A stretch of DNA of 64,000 bases from Bathymodiolus brooksi (GCA_963680875.1 OY804579.1:54388036-54452035), one strand, 5' to 3'. Positions 21,001-33,000 are shown, counted from the stretch's first letter. Notes: a model not told the origin generated them from the letters alone. Translations and numbers: made by a program.

Positions 21001-23919
21001 ATGCAATGGTTCTGGGTCCGTTCGTCCTGATAATTATAAATATGTAGGATATTAAAAATAAATGAATTATAAATGATATTTGATGCTTTATAGATAATAA
21101 ATTCAGAAATTTTAAATATGGGGCATGCTAAAGTGATGAGCAAAGTTAAACATTTCAGTACCTTGGAATAAGTAAGGCAGGTAAAGATGAGTGAATCTTT
21201 CACCAAACTCTCATTCAAATCGATATACTTCTTTATAATAACTTAACTAAGTTCCAGCTCATATTTTTTCTTTAAATTAATGCTTTTTTATATCATTACT
21301 TCTTTATTTTTGAATTGAAATGTGCATTATGTTTATTAAAATACTTTTTAATTATCAGGGCGAAATGTGTAATTAGGGTGAACAGACCCGATACCCTATG
21401 CAATCAGTGCCTATCACCACTAACGTTGTGAGTTCAAATCTAGCTCAGGCGAGGTGTACTCGATACAACATTATGTGATCAAGTTTGTCAGTGACTTGCA
21501 ACAGGTCTGTGGTTTTCTCTGGTTATTCTGGTTTCCTCCACCAATAAATCTAACCGCCACGATATAACTGAAATATTGTTGAAAGTGACGTTAAACACCA
21601 TACCCCCTAACCCTTAATATAAAAATCACCATTGTAAGACTAATTATGGAGGTTTTGAATCTTGCAAAAACATCAAGTACAATCTAAAAGTATGGATACC
21701 GGTACATTGTTACATGATTATATTTCATCATACTCTGCTTAATTTAACTGAACAAGCAAACTAGAGTAGGTGTATTTTTAACATCCTAAATAAAGTATTT
21801 GGTTGGTAATTGTACTATGTTGGAAAATGAGCAAACCAACAACCTTTAACCCCTATTATCTATTATCAGATGTTGATATTATTATTCATTAAGCAAGGTG
21901 AAAATATTGGATCTATTTTATTATACCCCCGCAAACAAAGTTTGGGGGGTATATAGGAATTACCTTGTCCGTCCGTCCATCCATGTACCTTGTAAGCACA
22001 ACTCCTCCAAAACGACTTATTGGATTTTTATGAAACTTTACACATTTGTAGTACACTACCTGCAGATGTGCATGAAGGAATATGGTTGCTGTCCAAAATT
22101 TAAAAGGGGAGATAATTCAACTTATACTTTCACGAAAAGGGGGGGCATGTACCTTGTAAGTGCAACTCCTACTAAACTGCTTATTGATTTTTTGTGAAAC
22201 TTTACACAGTTGTAGTACACAACCTGCAGATGTGCATGAAGGAATACCGTTGCTGTCTAAAATTTAGAAGGGGAGATAATTCAACTTATACTTTCACGAA
22301 AAGGAGGGTTGTGTACCTTGTAAGTGCAACTCCTCCTAAACGACTTATTGGATTTTTGTGAAACTTAACACAGTTGTAGTACACTACCTGCAGATGTGCA
22401 TGAAGAAATATGGTCGCTGTCCAAAATTGGGAAGGGGAGATAATTCAACTTGTACTTTCACGAAAAGAAGGAGAGCATGTACCTTGTAAGCGCAACTCCT
22501 CCTAAACAGCTTATTGGATTTTTATGAAACTTTACACAGTTGTAATACACTACCTGCAGATGTTCTTGGTTAGTTTATTTTGGAGATGGGATGTTGTCTC
22601 CTTGACATAACTCCATATCCGTTCATTTTTCATAGGTAACTTGCTAATATACCTGTATTCCAAAGTTTGAACATCATAGTATTTGCAAGTGGGGGGTATC
22701 ACTCAGTGAGGTCACTCCCAGTTCTAGTTAAGTCTCCCAAACAAAGTTTGGGAGACTTATTGTTTTTGCTCCGTTTCTTCTTATTATTATTATTATTATT
22801 CTCTTTCTTCTCTTTCTCCTTTCTTTCCGCGGACTATGAACTTGTCCACGGCAGATCTCAGGAACTACTGGACAGAATTTCATGAAACTTGGTGGAGTTA
22901 TAGATATATGTTTCTAGTTGGTCCTAAAGTTTTCAGCTTTGTGGTAAAGGCGGTCAAAGTCATATTTTGAGGGGTTCAAAGGGGGTGGGGGTTACTATAG
23001 AATCCTATGGGAAAGTTGAAATTTCGTACATTAATGTTGATAACTTCTCAATGAATAATGATAGAGACATAAAATTTGACATAGAGATAGGTCACCATTA
23101 AAGGAGCATTTCTGCATTTTCAAAATTTTCGAGATGTCTGCCATTTTCAAAATGGCTGCCAAAACACGGCATAAAATATGGGCGGTAAAAATTCAACATT
23201 GTCCGATATCATCAAAATTTGATATGTGGGTAGATAATGATGTCATGAATTGATTCCCAACATAATACCGCACAAATTCAACATTGTCCAATTTCAACGC
23301 CATTTCATATGTGGGTAGATTATGATGTCCCGAATTGATTCCTGACATCGAAATTTTCTACCGGTCGCCATTTTCAAAATGGCCACCACAATACCGCACA
23401 AATTCAACATTGTCCGATTTCATCAACATTTGATATGTGGTAGATTATGATGTCCCGAATTGATTCCTGACATGGAAAAATTTCTACAGATCGCCATTTT
23501 TAAAATGGCCGCCACAATACCGCACACAAATTCAACATTGTTTGATTTCAACGTCCTGAATTGATTCCCGACATCGAAAAATTTCTACCGGTCTCCATTT
23601 TCAAAATGGCCGCCACAATACCGTAAAAATTCAACATTGTTTAATTTCAAAGGTAGCTTTTAATTTATTTTTTAAAGTTGTTGTCAGTGGCCGGTTTGGG
23701 AGACTTCATAATCGTTAGATTATAATCATATCTTGTTTTTATTATGTTTTACAGACTGCAGCAAGAATGATCAAAGAGACAATGGACAAAAAGTTTGGTG
23801 CATCATGGCATGCAGTCGTTGGTGAAGGATATGGCTTTGAAATCACACATGAAGTCAAAAATTTATTATATATGTTTTTTGGTGGAAATATGTCAATAAT
23901 TATCTGGAAGTGTTCTTAG
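17957..23919 (+). CDS. DNAL4: DNAL4, dynein axonemal light chain 4 (three exons)
   Basis: DNAL4 is an LC8-like light chain of axonemal outer-arm dynein. Exons 17957-18031, 20774-20857 and 23755-23919 join in phase 0 to give 107 residues, close to the 105 of human DNAL4. The start MAETTEEKKVDTTDSKRVHT, middle HSDMNDEMKTEAMELCVTAC and end MIKETMDKKFGASWHAVVGE, with a C-terminal WKCS, match the family along the whole length. The ATG has an in-frame TGA two codons upstream. Splice sites are GTATGT/TTTATAG and GTGAGT/TTTACAG. Intron 1 (2.7 kb) and intron 2 (2.9 kb) are filled by transposon remnants and repeats. It is divergent from TELO2 across a 399-bp gap. Identification is near certain. Confidence 0.97.
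18275..18850. repeat. Inverted clusters of a GGTACGAGTT word
   Basis: AACTCGTACCA-type words are repeated three to four times at 18275-18350, and their reverse complements (GGTACGAGTTAAC) three times at 18797-18848. The two clusters therefore form ends of an inverted structure around ~450 bp of AT-rich DNA in DNAL4 intron 1. Confidence 0.55.
18947..19640 (-). mobile_element. Mosaic of LINE ORF2 fragments
   Basis: Read on the minus strand, 19640-19290 encodes a LINE ORF2 C-terminal part (KVQERALRFVYEDYNSSYEE, MALETYKIINKLAP, PTLWNSLPDHFRTENS). At about 19290 the frame changes to sequence that normally lies upstream of the reverse transcriptase domain (RKQDNIGVAPLKGKGKLVSQ, KAQILIKQFSSVFT). 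Around 19165-18947 follows another C-terminal end (TEQYRNSLFIRTAIDWNHLE). The order C-term, pre-RT, C-term means at least two elements or a rearranged one. None is intact. Confidence 0.8.
19710..19840. repeat. Short degenerate tandem repeat
   Basis: Words GTGTCCAACACATTATTG and TGTGTCAAACAAAATACT alternate two to three times between 19740 and 19830, in DNAL4 intron 1. Confidence 0.6.
20022..20137. mobile_element. Foldback element in DNAL4 intron 1
   Basis: Two ~50-bp arms, starting TAAATAACATATAGTTGAGA and its reverse complement, with only one or two mismatches, surround a loop of about 10 bp. The duplicated core includes GGGTGATAGATCA and TTACCCTGAGAAA. No clear target duplication is seen. 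Confidence 0.75.
20498..20541. repeat. Small perfect hairpin
   Basis: GTGGCTATTAAC and GTTAATAGCCAC form a 12-bp stem around an AT-rich loop. Confidence 0.6.
20774..20857 (+). CDS. DNAL4: DNAL4 coding exon 2
   Basis: 28 codons from acceptor TTTTATAG to donor GTGAGT. It encodes HSDMNDEMKTEAMELCVTAC then EKFSTNNE, the first LC8-type helix. Confidence 0.96.
20946..21010 (+). mobile_element. SINE S1 head fragment
   Basis: GGGACTGTCATGAATGTGAT, TATGGTAGGTGGATTTATAA and CTACCTATGCAAT match the S1 head; the rest is missing. Confidence 0.55.
21393..21612 (+). mobile_element. SINE S1, headless copy
   Basis: Starts at CTATGCAATCAGTGCCTATC and keeps box B (GAGTTCAAATC), body and tail ending TTAAACACCATA. 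The 5' head is lost. Confidence 0.8.
21923..22700 (+). mobile_element. Hairpin-capped tandem element R2
   Basis: It opens with a palindrome centred on CAAACAAAGTTTG (21923-21952, arms ATACCCCC/GGGGGGTAT). About four ~165-bp monomers follow (shared words GCATGTACCTTGTAAG, GTAGTACACTACCTGCAGAT, GGGGAGATAATTCAACTT), and it closes near GTGGGGGGTATC, repeating one hairpin arm. Non-coding. It lies in DNAL4 intron 2. Confidence 0.75.
22730..23706 (+). mobile_element. Hairpin-capped tandem element R3
   Basis: It opens with a palindrome at 22730-22758 (arm AAGTCTCCC, core CAAACAAAGTTTG). An AT/CT-rich stretch and monomers of about 110 to 190 bp follow, with words GCCATTTTCAAAATGGCC and GATATGTGGGTAGAT. 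It closes at GGTTTGGGAGACTT (23693-23706), repeating the hairpin arm. It sits 30 bp after R2, also inside DNAL4 intron 2. Confidence 0.75.
23755..23919 (+). CDS. DNAL4: DNAL4 coding exon 3 with stop
   Basis: 54 codons plus TAG (23917-23919), acceptor GTTTTACAG. It contains the LC8-family helix and beta strands, KKFGASWHAVVGEGYGFEIT and LLYMFFGGNMSIIIWKCS. Confidence 0.96.
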   Translation, partial: TAARMIKETMDKKFGASWHAVVGEGYGFEITHEVKNLLYMFFGGNMSIIIWKCS

Positions 23920-24392
23920 AAACTATATGTATTTAGAATTTTGTGTAAATAAGTGTACAGAAGACAGACAACAAGGTTGTGATATCAGATCATTTTACAT
24001 GTTATTGAATACATTCCAAAAAAAACATTCATGTTATTGTATGCAATAAGCAGTTGCTATTGAAGGAGAGAAAACAGATATTACTGAGGAACTCTCTGAA
24101 ACTTTTTAATTGCTGGTACAATTGTATCGACTTCTGTATAGGGACAATACAACTATAACTCCAAAATTCATCTTGTTAAGTTGGGTACGAGTAGAATGAA
24201 CTATTTCTAATATGTAATAACTATGCTGGATTTCTAGGGGGTATATATGTATTAGGCATTCTGTGATAATTTCTGTGAAATGCAGGCCACTGGTAATGCA
24301 TATTTATAATATCTGTATGTAATTTTATTACATTTTACTTTTTACCCAGTATGTTTTTGAATTTATAACCGTTATTTTTTTTAATTGTAAAC

Positions 24393-24398
24393 AATAAA
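24393..24398 (+). terminator. Candidate DNAL4 poly(A) signal
   Basis: AATAAA about 475 bp after the DNAL4 stop codon, within AT-rich 3' sequence. Another AATAAA lies at 25062. Which one is used cannot be told from sequence. Confidence 0.45.
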
Positions 24399-24487
24399 AG
24401 CTTAATTTATTAAATCTTAATTCTTAATTAATCTTTATTGGATCATCTGGATTAAAGGTTCAAGTGAGGTAGTATCATCACTTTGTA

Positions 24488-24705
24488 TCTACGTGGTCGT
24501 GATCGTATGGTAGTTGGATTTACAACTACCTGTCAAATTAGTGCCTATCACCACAAATGTGAGTTCAAATCCCGCTCATGGCGAGGTGTACTCGATACAA
24601 TATTATGTGATAAAGTTTGTCAGTGAATTGCCTCTAAAACTGACCGCCACAATATAACTGAATTATTGTTGAAAGTGGCGTTAAGCACCATAAACCAAAC
24701 CAACC
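24488..24705 (+). mobile_element. SINE S1 with internal deletion
   Basis: The head CGTGGTCGTGATCGTATGGT, box B GAGTTCAAATCCC, and body to GTTTGTCAGTGAATTG are present, then a jump directly to CCTCTAAAACTGACCGCCAC and the tail. The GGTCGGTGG...CTCC block is missing. Confidence 0.8.
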
Positions 24706-25180
24706 TATTCACTATTTCAATCTTTCTTTCAGAAATCACTGGAGGAGATGAAACCAAACTATTACTTTAGATCGTTATCTGTATCATTTTCTCTCTGAAC
24801 TTAAGTCGCATGTGTGATAGGATTCTTATATTGTAGGAATGTTCATAATGTCACCCTTTAAAATCTTTTATGACCCTACAACTTTTAAAGTAAGGACATA
24901 GTGTTTTACCCGTCTGTTCCTCTGTCTATATATAGGCTATATATTTTGTCTGCCTTACTAACTACTCTGACAGTTAGAACTATTTTTTATATCCTCAGCA
25001 AGAAATTGAAGTGATATTCTGGTTTCAAGGTGTCATCTGTCATGAAGACGACAAATGTGTGAATAAAGTTTAAATTTGACAAGAAAAATGCATAATGAAA
25101 AACATGTTCAGTTATCTGTAAATTGTTCAGTCATTTTTTTGGTTAACATTTATAGAAAAGAATAACTCTACTAAAAGAAC

Positions 25181-26825
25181 AATGTGAGCTTTTGCCATCG
25201 CTTGGCGTCCGTCGTCTGTCCTCCATTAACTTTTCACATTTTAATCTTCTCCTCTGAAACCCCTCAGCCAAATGAACTGTAACTTGGTAGGAAGCATCTA
25301 TGGAAGGTCCTCTATAAAGATTGCTCATTTCGTCCCAATCCATTAACAAACATGGCCACCACAGGCAATTCTTGTTTCTGATTGGCCAATTTTTTTTAAT
25401 CTTCTCCTCTGAAACCGCTTGGCCAAATGAACCGAAACTTGGTAGGAAGCATCTATGGAAGGTCCTCTATAAAGATTGCTCATTTTGTCCCGATTAGTTA
25501 ACAAACATGGCCACCACAGGCAATTCTTGTTTCTGATTGGTTGATTTCTAAAAAATCTTCTCCTCTGTTAAAAGAAAGATAACTCTTGTTTATCTGAATT
25601 GAATTACAGATATATGCCTCTGAAACCCCTCAACCAAATGAACTGAAACTTGGTAGGAAGCATCTATGGAAAGTCCTCTATAAAGATTGCTGATTTCGTC
25701 CCAATCCATAAACAAACATGGCCGCCACAGGCAATTCTTGTTTCTGATTGGCTGATTTTTTAAAATCTCCTCTGAAACCGCTTGGCCAAATGATCCGAAA
25801 CTTGGTAGGAAGCATCTATGGAAAGTCCTCTATCAACATTGCTCATTCCGTCCCGATCCGTTAACAAACATGCCCGCCACAGGCAATTCTTGTCTCTGAT
25901 TGGCTGATTTATTAGATTCTTCTCCTCTGAAACCGTTTGTCCAAATGAACCGAAACTTGGTTGGAAGCACCTATGGAAAGTCCTCTTGCGATTGCTCATT
26001 TCGTCCCGATCCGTTTACAAACATGGCCACCACAGACAATTCTTGTTTCTGATTGGTTGATTTCTAAAAAATCTTCTCCTCTGAAACTGCTTTGCCAAAT
26101 GAACCGAAACTTGGTAGGATGCATCTATGGCAGGTCCTCTATAAAGATTGCTCATTTCGTCCCGATCCATTAACAAATATGGCTGCCACAGGCAATTCTT
26201 GTTTCTAATTGGTCGATTTCTAAAAATCTTCTCTGAAGAAACCGCTTGGCCAAATGAACCGAAACTTGGTAGGAAGCATCTATGGAAGGTTCTCTATAAA
26301 GATTGCTCATTTTGTCCCGATCCATTAACAAACGTGGCCGCCACAGGAAATTCTTGTTTCTGATTGGTCGATTCTAAAAAATCTTCTCCTCTGAAACAGC
26401 TTGGCCAAATAGACCGAAACGTGGTAGGAAGCATCTATGGAAGGTCCTCTATGGGAATTGCTCATTCCGTTTTGATCCATTAACAAACATGGCCGTCCTA
26501 GGCAATTTTTGTTTCTTATTGGTCAATTTCTAAAACATCTTTTCCTCTGAAGCCGCTTGGCCAAATGATATGAAACTTGGTAAGAAGCATCTATGGAAGG
26601 CCCTCTATAGAGATTGCTCATTTAGTTTTGATCCAATAACAAACATGGCTGCCACAGGCAATTCTTGTTTTAGAATGGTTGATTTCTAAAAATGTTCTTT
26701 TCTGAAACTACTTTGACAAAATGAACCGAAATTTGGTGGGAAGCACCTATGGAAGGTTCTGTATTAAGTTTCCTCAATGCAGAATGAGAGGTGAGCGACA
26801 CAGGCTCAGCCCACTGAGCCTCTAG
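25181..26825 (+). mobile_element. Hairpin-capped tandem element F3, plus-strand copy
   Basis: About ten ~155-bp monomers with words TCTGAAACCGCTTGGCCAAA, GGAAGCATCTATGGAAGG and ACATGGCCGCCACAGGCAAT. The right end is GAGAGGTGAGCGACACAGG plus hairpin GGCTCAGCCCACTGAGCC and CTAG (26822-26825). The left end has only half of the 5' hairpin (TGTGAGCTTTTGCCATCG). No protein is encoded. Two inverted relatives lie at 29208-30713 and 59451-60632. Confidence 0.8.
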
Positions 26826-26865
26826 TTTTTTTTAGTTATGTTGATTAACCTTAAAAAAATCTTGT

Positions 26866-27052
26866 GCCATCAGTTCCTATCACTGCTAAAGTGAGCTTGG
26901 CAAGATGTAGTGGATACAACATTATGTTATAAAGTTTGTCAGTGATTTGCGGCATGACAGTGATTTTCTCCGATTTTCTTCACCAATAAAACTGACCCCC
27001 ACGATATAACTGAAATATTGTTGAAAGTGGTGTTAAACACCATAAACCAACC
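26866..27052 (+). mobile_element. 5'-truncated SINE S1 at the duplication edge
   Basis: Starts at TGCCATCAGTTCCTATCACT and runs to GTGGTGTTAAACACCATAAA. It shares copy-B-specific changes (TGAGCTTGGCAAGATGTAGT), showing that it arrived with the segmental duplication. Confidence 0.85.
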
Positions 27053-29207
27053 AACCCATTAACTGGTTTAACCCAGCCACATATGTGTGCCTGTCCAAAA
27101 CTAGGATTTGAATTTCCATTGTCAAGGTCTTTTTTATGTTCAATAAGTTGAAGTGAGGGCTGATTGTTTGTTTTATGGATATTGGTGGAATAGTTGACCA
27201 CCACTGTTTAAACTTTCTTTTCTTTTATGTAAGATAAATAAAACAAAGACAAACATGTAGTCTTATCAATTGTATTGGTAAAGTTATTGTGACAATAAAG
27301 ATTATAGAACACATGCTTGGGTAATTACCATAATATAACAGTTTTAAAGATTGTCATGTAGCACATTATATTGAAAAGTAAAAGAATGTTTTTTGTGAAT
27401 ACTATTAAAATTGTGATGAAGATATTCACTTAATGAAATATAACTTGACAGTGTTTAAATGTGTAATACAAACAATTCTTTGAAGTTGATTTTTAACACA
27501 ACATCACAAAAAGTACCAAACAGTCTAATTTGTAAAAAGAAGAATGTTATAAAAACATCTGTACAGTGTGTAAAAGTAACCATCATTTTTCCTGTTTTGA
27601 AGATTTGTGACCAATAAAATAGTACATAAAAATAGCTTTAACAATAATTATCCATAAATAAACATTGCACACTCCATTAAACTTTGTTTTTTTTAAAGAT
27701 AATTATGTGAATACTAGTAAACATAGTCCCACAGCTCCTAAATATTGGCAGAAATATAATCTGCTTATTTTTTTCATGTCAATTCTAATAGAATATTAAA
27801 AAGTTGATTCGCTTAAAATTTACTATCGAACCGTAGTGTATTTAACATATGATCTTAATTAGATTGGTCATTTTGGTACTTCTGTAAATTTGATACCTTT
27901 AGTACTGCCACCATTTTTATATTGGAAATGCTAAAAACTATGAAATTTGGAGTCTTCTTTGGCAGATTTGAAATAACATGAATAAATTGTACAACAAGTA
28001 TTTAGCACTTTTTATAAGAGTTCATGATAACATTCTAAAACATTCTGAAGTAACAAAGTAATGTAACATACAACGGCTTCACCAACAGTCACAACAGGGA
28101 GTTAAAATATAAAATATCATGTGGTTACATATACCAATATGGTCAAGGTTAAAAATATGTAACCTCTGTAATACATTACAAAGGATTGCCATTATCCCAC
28201 AAAGGAGAACACTAATGCAACATCTCTTCAAGAATGAAAAAAAATCATAACCTCAAACATAATTTAACTGTAACAAGATCATGAGGGGGGGAGGGGGGGT
28301 GACTTCCTATATAAAGGTACATAGTATACAGACATGCCCCTGTGATGGGTTGACTTTTTCACCTTTCAATACATGAGTGGGTTGTGAATTATCCACTTCA
28401 ATATATTAATGGATAGGTATTTTTAAGCTATGATATATCAATAGGTCATATTTCTATAAGCCCATGCAGCTTCTTTATTGCCAAGAAAATTCTTATTTTA
28501 TTAACATGACAGGGTAAAAAAAAATTCCATATTTTAGTGGAATATATGAATGGGTCACTAATACCTGAATAATATATGAATCGATACAGCATTCATACTT
28601 CAAATATATGCATGGGTTTGGTTTTCATGCTGAGCAAATATATGAACAGGGTGTTTTTCAAACTCCAGCGGCACCACCGTACCCAATTTTGCCTCGTGTA
28701 ACCCCTGTGATCAAGATACATGTTTACATAATTATTTGTATATGTTGTGTAGATGATAATACACATGTAAAAAAGTGAAAAAAATTACAACATACAAATA
28801 CAACTTTGTGCCAATGAACAAGATAAATAAATTGAAAATGTAATATTTTCTTATATAACCTGGGCCATTTTTCTGCACTATACTAAAGGACTAACTGTTA
28901 CATTCTCCGTAGCTTTAAAAAGGAAAAAGCTTCCATCTACTGTAAATATTTATTTTTACAAATAGCTTAGAAAACTTGTAGTTAGTTATTAATCCCAAAT
29001 AAATATAATAAGATCTAGTTCAACACCTTTGCGAAATTTAATTAAAATATCATTTCTAAATTAAATTTGGTGGCAGATAAACCAAAAGCAGTATATATTC
29101 TACAGAAGTTTTCATTGGTGTATTTTCAATATTTGAACATCTATTAGTATTATCAGATAATATATTTGGTTACATAAACATTGTACATATATCAATATGA
29201 AGGTCAA
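27053..29207. other. Unique-looking AT-rich block within duplication copy A
   Basis: No reading frame, RNA gene or bounded mobile element is recognised. A G-rich stretch (GGGGGGGAGGGGGGG) lies near 28285. Paralogous to 57319-59450. Confidence 0.5.
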
Positions 29208-30713
29208 CTAGAGGCCTGTGTCGCTCACCTTTCATTCTGCTTTGAAGAAACTTAATACAGAACCTTCCATAGGTGCTTCCCACCAAATTTCGGTTCATTT
29301 TGGCAAAGCAGTTTCAGAGAAGAAGATTTTTAGAAATCGACTATCTAAAACAAGAATTGCCTGTGGCAGCCATGGTTGTTAATGGATCAAAACTAAATGA
29401 GCAATCTCCATAGATGCTTCTTACCAAGTTTCATATCATTTGGCCAAGCGGCTTCAGAGGAAAAGCTGTTTTAGAAATCGACCAATAAGAAACAAGAATT
29501 GCCTAGGACGGCCATGTTTGTTAACGGATCAAAACGGAATGAGCAATTCCCATAGAGGACCTTTCATAGATGCTTCCTATCATGTTACGGTCCATTTGGC
29601 CAAGCTGTTTCAGAGTAGAAGATTTTTAGAAATTGACCAATCAGAAACAAGAATTGCCTATGGCAGCCATGTTTGTTAATGGATCGGGACAAAATATGCA
29701 ATCTTTATAGAGAACCTTCCATAGATGCTTCCTACCAAGTTTCTGTTCATTTGGCCAAGCGGTTTCAGAGAAGATTTTTTTTAGAAATCAACCAATCAGA
29801 AACAAGAATTGTCTGTGGCGGCCATGTTTGTTAACGGATCGAGACGAAATGAGCAATCGCAACAGAGGACTATCCATAGATGCTTCCTACCAAGCTTCGG
29901 TTCATTTGGCCAAACGGTTTCAGAGATGAGAAGAATCTAACAAATCAGCCAATCAGAAACAAGAATTGCCTGTGGCGGCCATGTTTGTTAACGGATCGGG
30001 ACGGAATGAGCAATCTTCATAGGGGACCTTCCATATATGCTTCCTACCAAGTTTCGGATCATTTGGCCAAGCGGTTTCAGAGGAGAAGATTTTTTTAAAT
30101 CAGCCAATCAGAAACAAGAATTGCCTGTGGCGGCCATGTTTGTTAATGGATTGGGACAAAATGAGCAATCTTTATAGAGGATCTTCCATAGATGCTTCCT
30201 TCCAAATTTCAGTTCATTTGGCTGAGGGGTTTCAGAGGCATATATCTGTAACTCAATTCAGATATCTGTATAGAGATAACTGCATTTTGAGTACAGTTAT
30301 CTATATTTAAACAAGAGTTATCTTTTTTTAACAGAGGAGAAGATTTTTTAGAAATCAACCCATCATAAACAAGAATTGCCTGTGGCGGCCATGTTTGTTA
30401 ACCAATCGGGACAAAATTAGTAATCTTTATAGAGGACCTTCCATAGATGCTTCCTACCGAGTTTCGGTTCATTTGGCCAAGCGGTTTCAGAGGAGAAGAT
30501 TTTAAAAAATCGGCCAATCAGAAACAAAAATTGCCTGTGGCGGCCATGTTTGTTAATGGATCGGGACGAAATGAGCAATCTTTATAGAGGCCTTCCATAG
30601 ATGCTTCCTACCAAGTTTCAGTTCATTTGGCAGAGGGGTTTAAGAGGAGAAGATTAAAATGTGAACAGGACAAGTGATGGCAAAAACTCGCATTGCCTTT
30701 GGCAAGGTGAGCT
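29208..30713 (-). mobile_element. Tandem element F3, minus-strand copy in duplication A
   Basis: About nine monomers in reverse orientation. The 5' end (right side) has the intact hairpin CTCACCTTGCC-AAA-GGCAATGCGAG (30687-30711). At the 3' end (left side) the hairpin is gone, and the sequence reads CTAGAGGCCTGTGTCGCTCA. The Latin-type order of monomers matches F3 at 25181. Confidence 0.8.
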
Positions 30714-30964
30714 AAAAATTGGACATATGTCACACATTGTCAACTTTAAGCTTTAACTTTAGATATGATGTATAGCCCCCCGTAATAAACAAATTGAAAG
30801 ATACAAATAAAGTTCATGGTAACAAATGTATGACATCATATCATTTTTCAAGGATGTTAAAAGGGGGACAAGACAAACGTCATCTGACAACAAATATCTT
30901 GCAAAATCTTGTATAAAAAACATATTTGTGGATGAAAAAGTAAAAAAATAAAATAGGAATGTCA

Positions 30965-31981
30965 ATATATATTTTGTTCATATTTAAATTTTTGACAAAG
31001 ATGTCTTGAAAATTTGCTAAACTAGAATTTTTCTGAAATACTATTTTTAAATAAGGGCAGTAATTATTCTATTAATATGTATGCATGTACATATAATGCC
31101 TTTGTTTTACTGTGGGGCATATGTACAGTTAGTTTATTATACTCACTTTGATAGTAGCATAAATTCGATGCTAATTTTCTTGCAGTATGAATAGGTAAAT
31201 ATATTGTAAACATTTCTGAAATAAGATGGAAATTATGGATGATTATGCGTTCAGTTTGTGATTTCATGGATTGTTATACATTTCTTGAATAGAGCCAAGA
31301 GCGAGAAAGATGCACGCACATTTATCGTTAATTTGATACCTATTTAGCGGAAATTCACAAAAAAGGAAAATGTACTCATTGTTAGTTAAAAACAAATAAT
31401 ACAGAGGGGTAAACTTTAGCTTAAACTAATAATCACAATGTTCAGAAGCACAATCAGCTGATAATATTAATGGGATCAGAGTTCTGTCATACTGTAGAGA
31501 AACAAAATAAGATCTAAAACTTTTTCACTTTCATACCAATACTTTACATGATTTTGTTAGAGACCAAGATGTTTGATTTGCAGTATCCATTATTTTGTCA
31601 TAGACGACTCAGTAATCCCCCCCTTTTTTGGCAAGTTATGGAACATAATTAAAGGGAAAATAATCAATTTACTGACTACAAAGATGAAGACCATTAAACA
31701 AGTTTTAAACCTTATAAAAATGTACCGGTATTGTAGATTGGCTGGTGATCCTGTTTTTGTTTTGTTTTTAGAATTCGCAGCTATGTAATATCATTTGTTT
31801 TTCATTACAAGTGAACACATACAAACTCATAAAACAATCGGTTTATATAATTTTAGCCTTTATGGCAGCCCAAACATAATTTTGGTGGACTCAGTTTGTG
31901 TCCTTCAAACTTTCTATATTTGTGGTTCGCCAGTACTTTTTATTTTATGTTGACCTTTGTGAGTTGTTGTTGTCATTGTTT
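30965..31981. other. No gene recognised
   Basis: AT-rich sequence without a convincing exon, RNA gene or repeat boundary. Confidence 0.4.
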
Positions 31982-32195
31982 AAGGTTATGGTGTATAACA
32001 CCTCTTTCAACAATATTTCAGTTATATCCTGGCGGTCAGTTTTTTTTTTGTGTGGAGGAAACCGGAGTACCCAGAGAAAACCACCGACCTGTCGCAAGTC
32101 ACTGACAAAACTTTTTCACATAATGTTGTATTGAGTACACCTCGCCATGAGTGGGATTCGAATTCACAACGTTAGTGGTTATAAGCACTGATTGG
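31982..32195 (-). mobile_element. SINE S1, minus strand, head truncated
   Basis: Runs from GGTTATGGTGTATAACACC (tail) through GGAAACCGGAGTACCCAGAG to GTGGGATTCGAATTCACAAC (box B) and GCACTGATTGG. The outer head is missing, and the TTTTATTGG segment is expanded into a T run. Confidence 0.8.
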
Positions 32196-32872
32196 CAAGT
32201 TAAGGGTATAACAACGCAGACAGGAAGACATACACACAGATGGGAATGAAGGATACTTGATGAAATTTGTCCATCATTTAGTTAGTATTAAAAACTTACA
32301 TCATGTCACATGGAAGTGAATTATTTATTTTGAATGAATTCTCAGTTTCAAACCCATTTTTGGTTTTAAACGAATTAACAGTAATTTTCTATATAGTGAT
32401 ATGAAAATAAAAGAAAATACAATGTACCAGTGGGGAAAAAAACTGCATCACTAAATGTAACGTAGAAATAATATCAATATATTTTTCCTATGAAAACATA
32501 GTTGTTTGTCATATCGAGTGGTCCTTCTGTGATTTGCACACATCTTTACCCACATTGAGAACACATTCAGTTTTTTTTATTCAGCATGGTTTTGTTGGCT
32601 TATTGTCAATCTAAAGTTTGTTTACATTGTCTACAAACCGAAAAAAAAAACCATCTTTGTTTGACCAAAAGTCTACTCGGCGTAATGCCATGACTGGGCG
32701 AAAATTAACGTTTGTAGCTCCAAAACACTATTTGATCTCTTAGGTGATGTTTTCAACAGTCTGGTAACTTTCGGGATCATCACCGCTACGGACGATCACA
32801 TGTAAAATCTAACGTTTTTCTTTTTATCTAATTTTTAATGCATTTTCTCTCTCAAAAAGGTCTTCTTTATAT
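32196..32872. other. No gene recognised
   Basis: Nothing I can assign. There are two homopolymer runs, T near 32569 and A near 32640. Confidence 0.4.
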
Positions 32873-32875
32873 AGG

Positions 32876-33000
32876 GAGTGGATGTAGTCGAGTGGTCTAG
32901 GGCGCTGGACGTAAGGCTAAGCGAATGGTGCTGCAATTTTACAATGGTGTGGGTTCAAATCCCGTCGAGGGAAGAACAAAAATTTGACAGCTCTACGTCT
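32876..33000 (+). mobile_element. tRNA-like (Leu/Ser-type) pseudogene or SINE head, plus strand
   Basis: GTAGTCGAGTGGTCTAGGGC then GCTGGAC resembles a class II tRNA box A, and GTGGGTTCAAATCCCGTCG a box B with a good T-arm. The acceptor stem ends do not pair, so it is not a normal tRNA gene. Two inverted copies follow downstream. Confidence 0.6.

Larger units (their letters stand above)
26866..30964. repeat. Segmental duplication, copy A
   Basis: This segment matches 57122-60886 in the same orientation almost base for base, apart from scattered substitutions and indels (copy A is about 330 bp longer). It holds a 5'-truncated SINE (26866-27052), about 2.1 kb of AT-rich non-coding DNA, and an inverted F3 element. 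Copy A begins inside the SINE whereas copy B has the whole SINE, suggesting that A is the derived copy. Confidence 0.93.

Noticed and set aside
24735..25070. A possible fourth DNAL4 exon starting at TTCTTTCAG (24731) with AATAAA at 25062
   Set aside because: DNAL4 already ends at 23919 with the conserved C-terminus. It could be an alternative 3' UTR exon, but sequence alone does not support it.
25143..26363. Open frames in the F3 monomers, and similar ones at 29440-30098 and 59633-59950
   Set aside because: They are by-products of the ~155-bp tandem monomers and show no protein family features.
32876..33000. A functional tRNA-Leu or tRNA-Ser gene
   Set aside because: The T-arm is good but the acceptor stem does not pair and the anticodon arm is not convincing.
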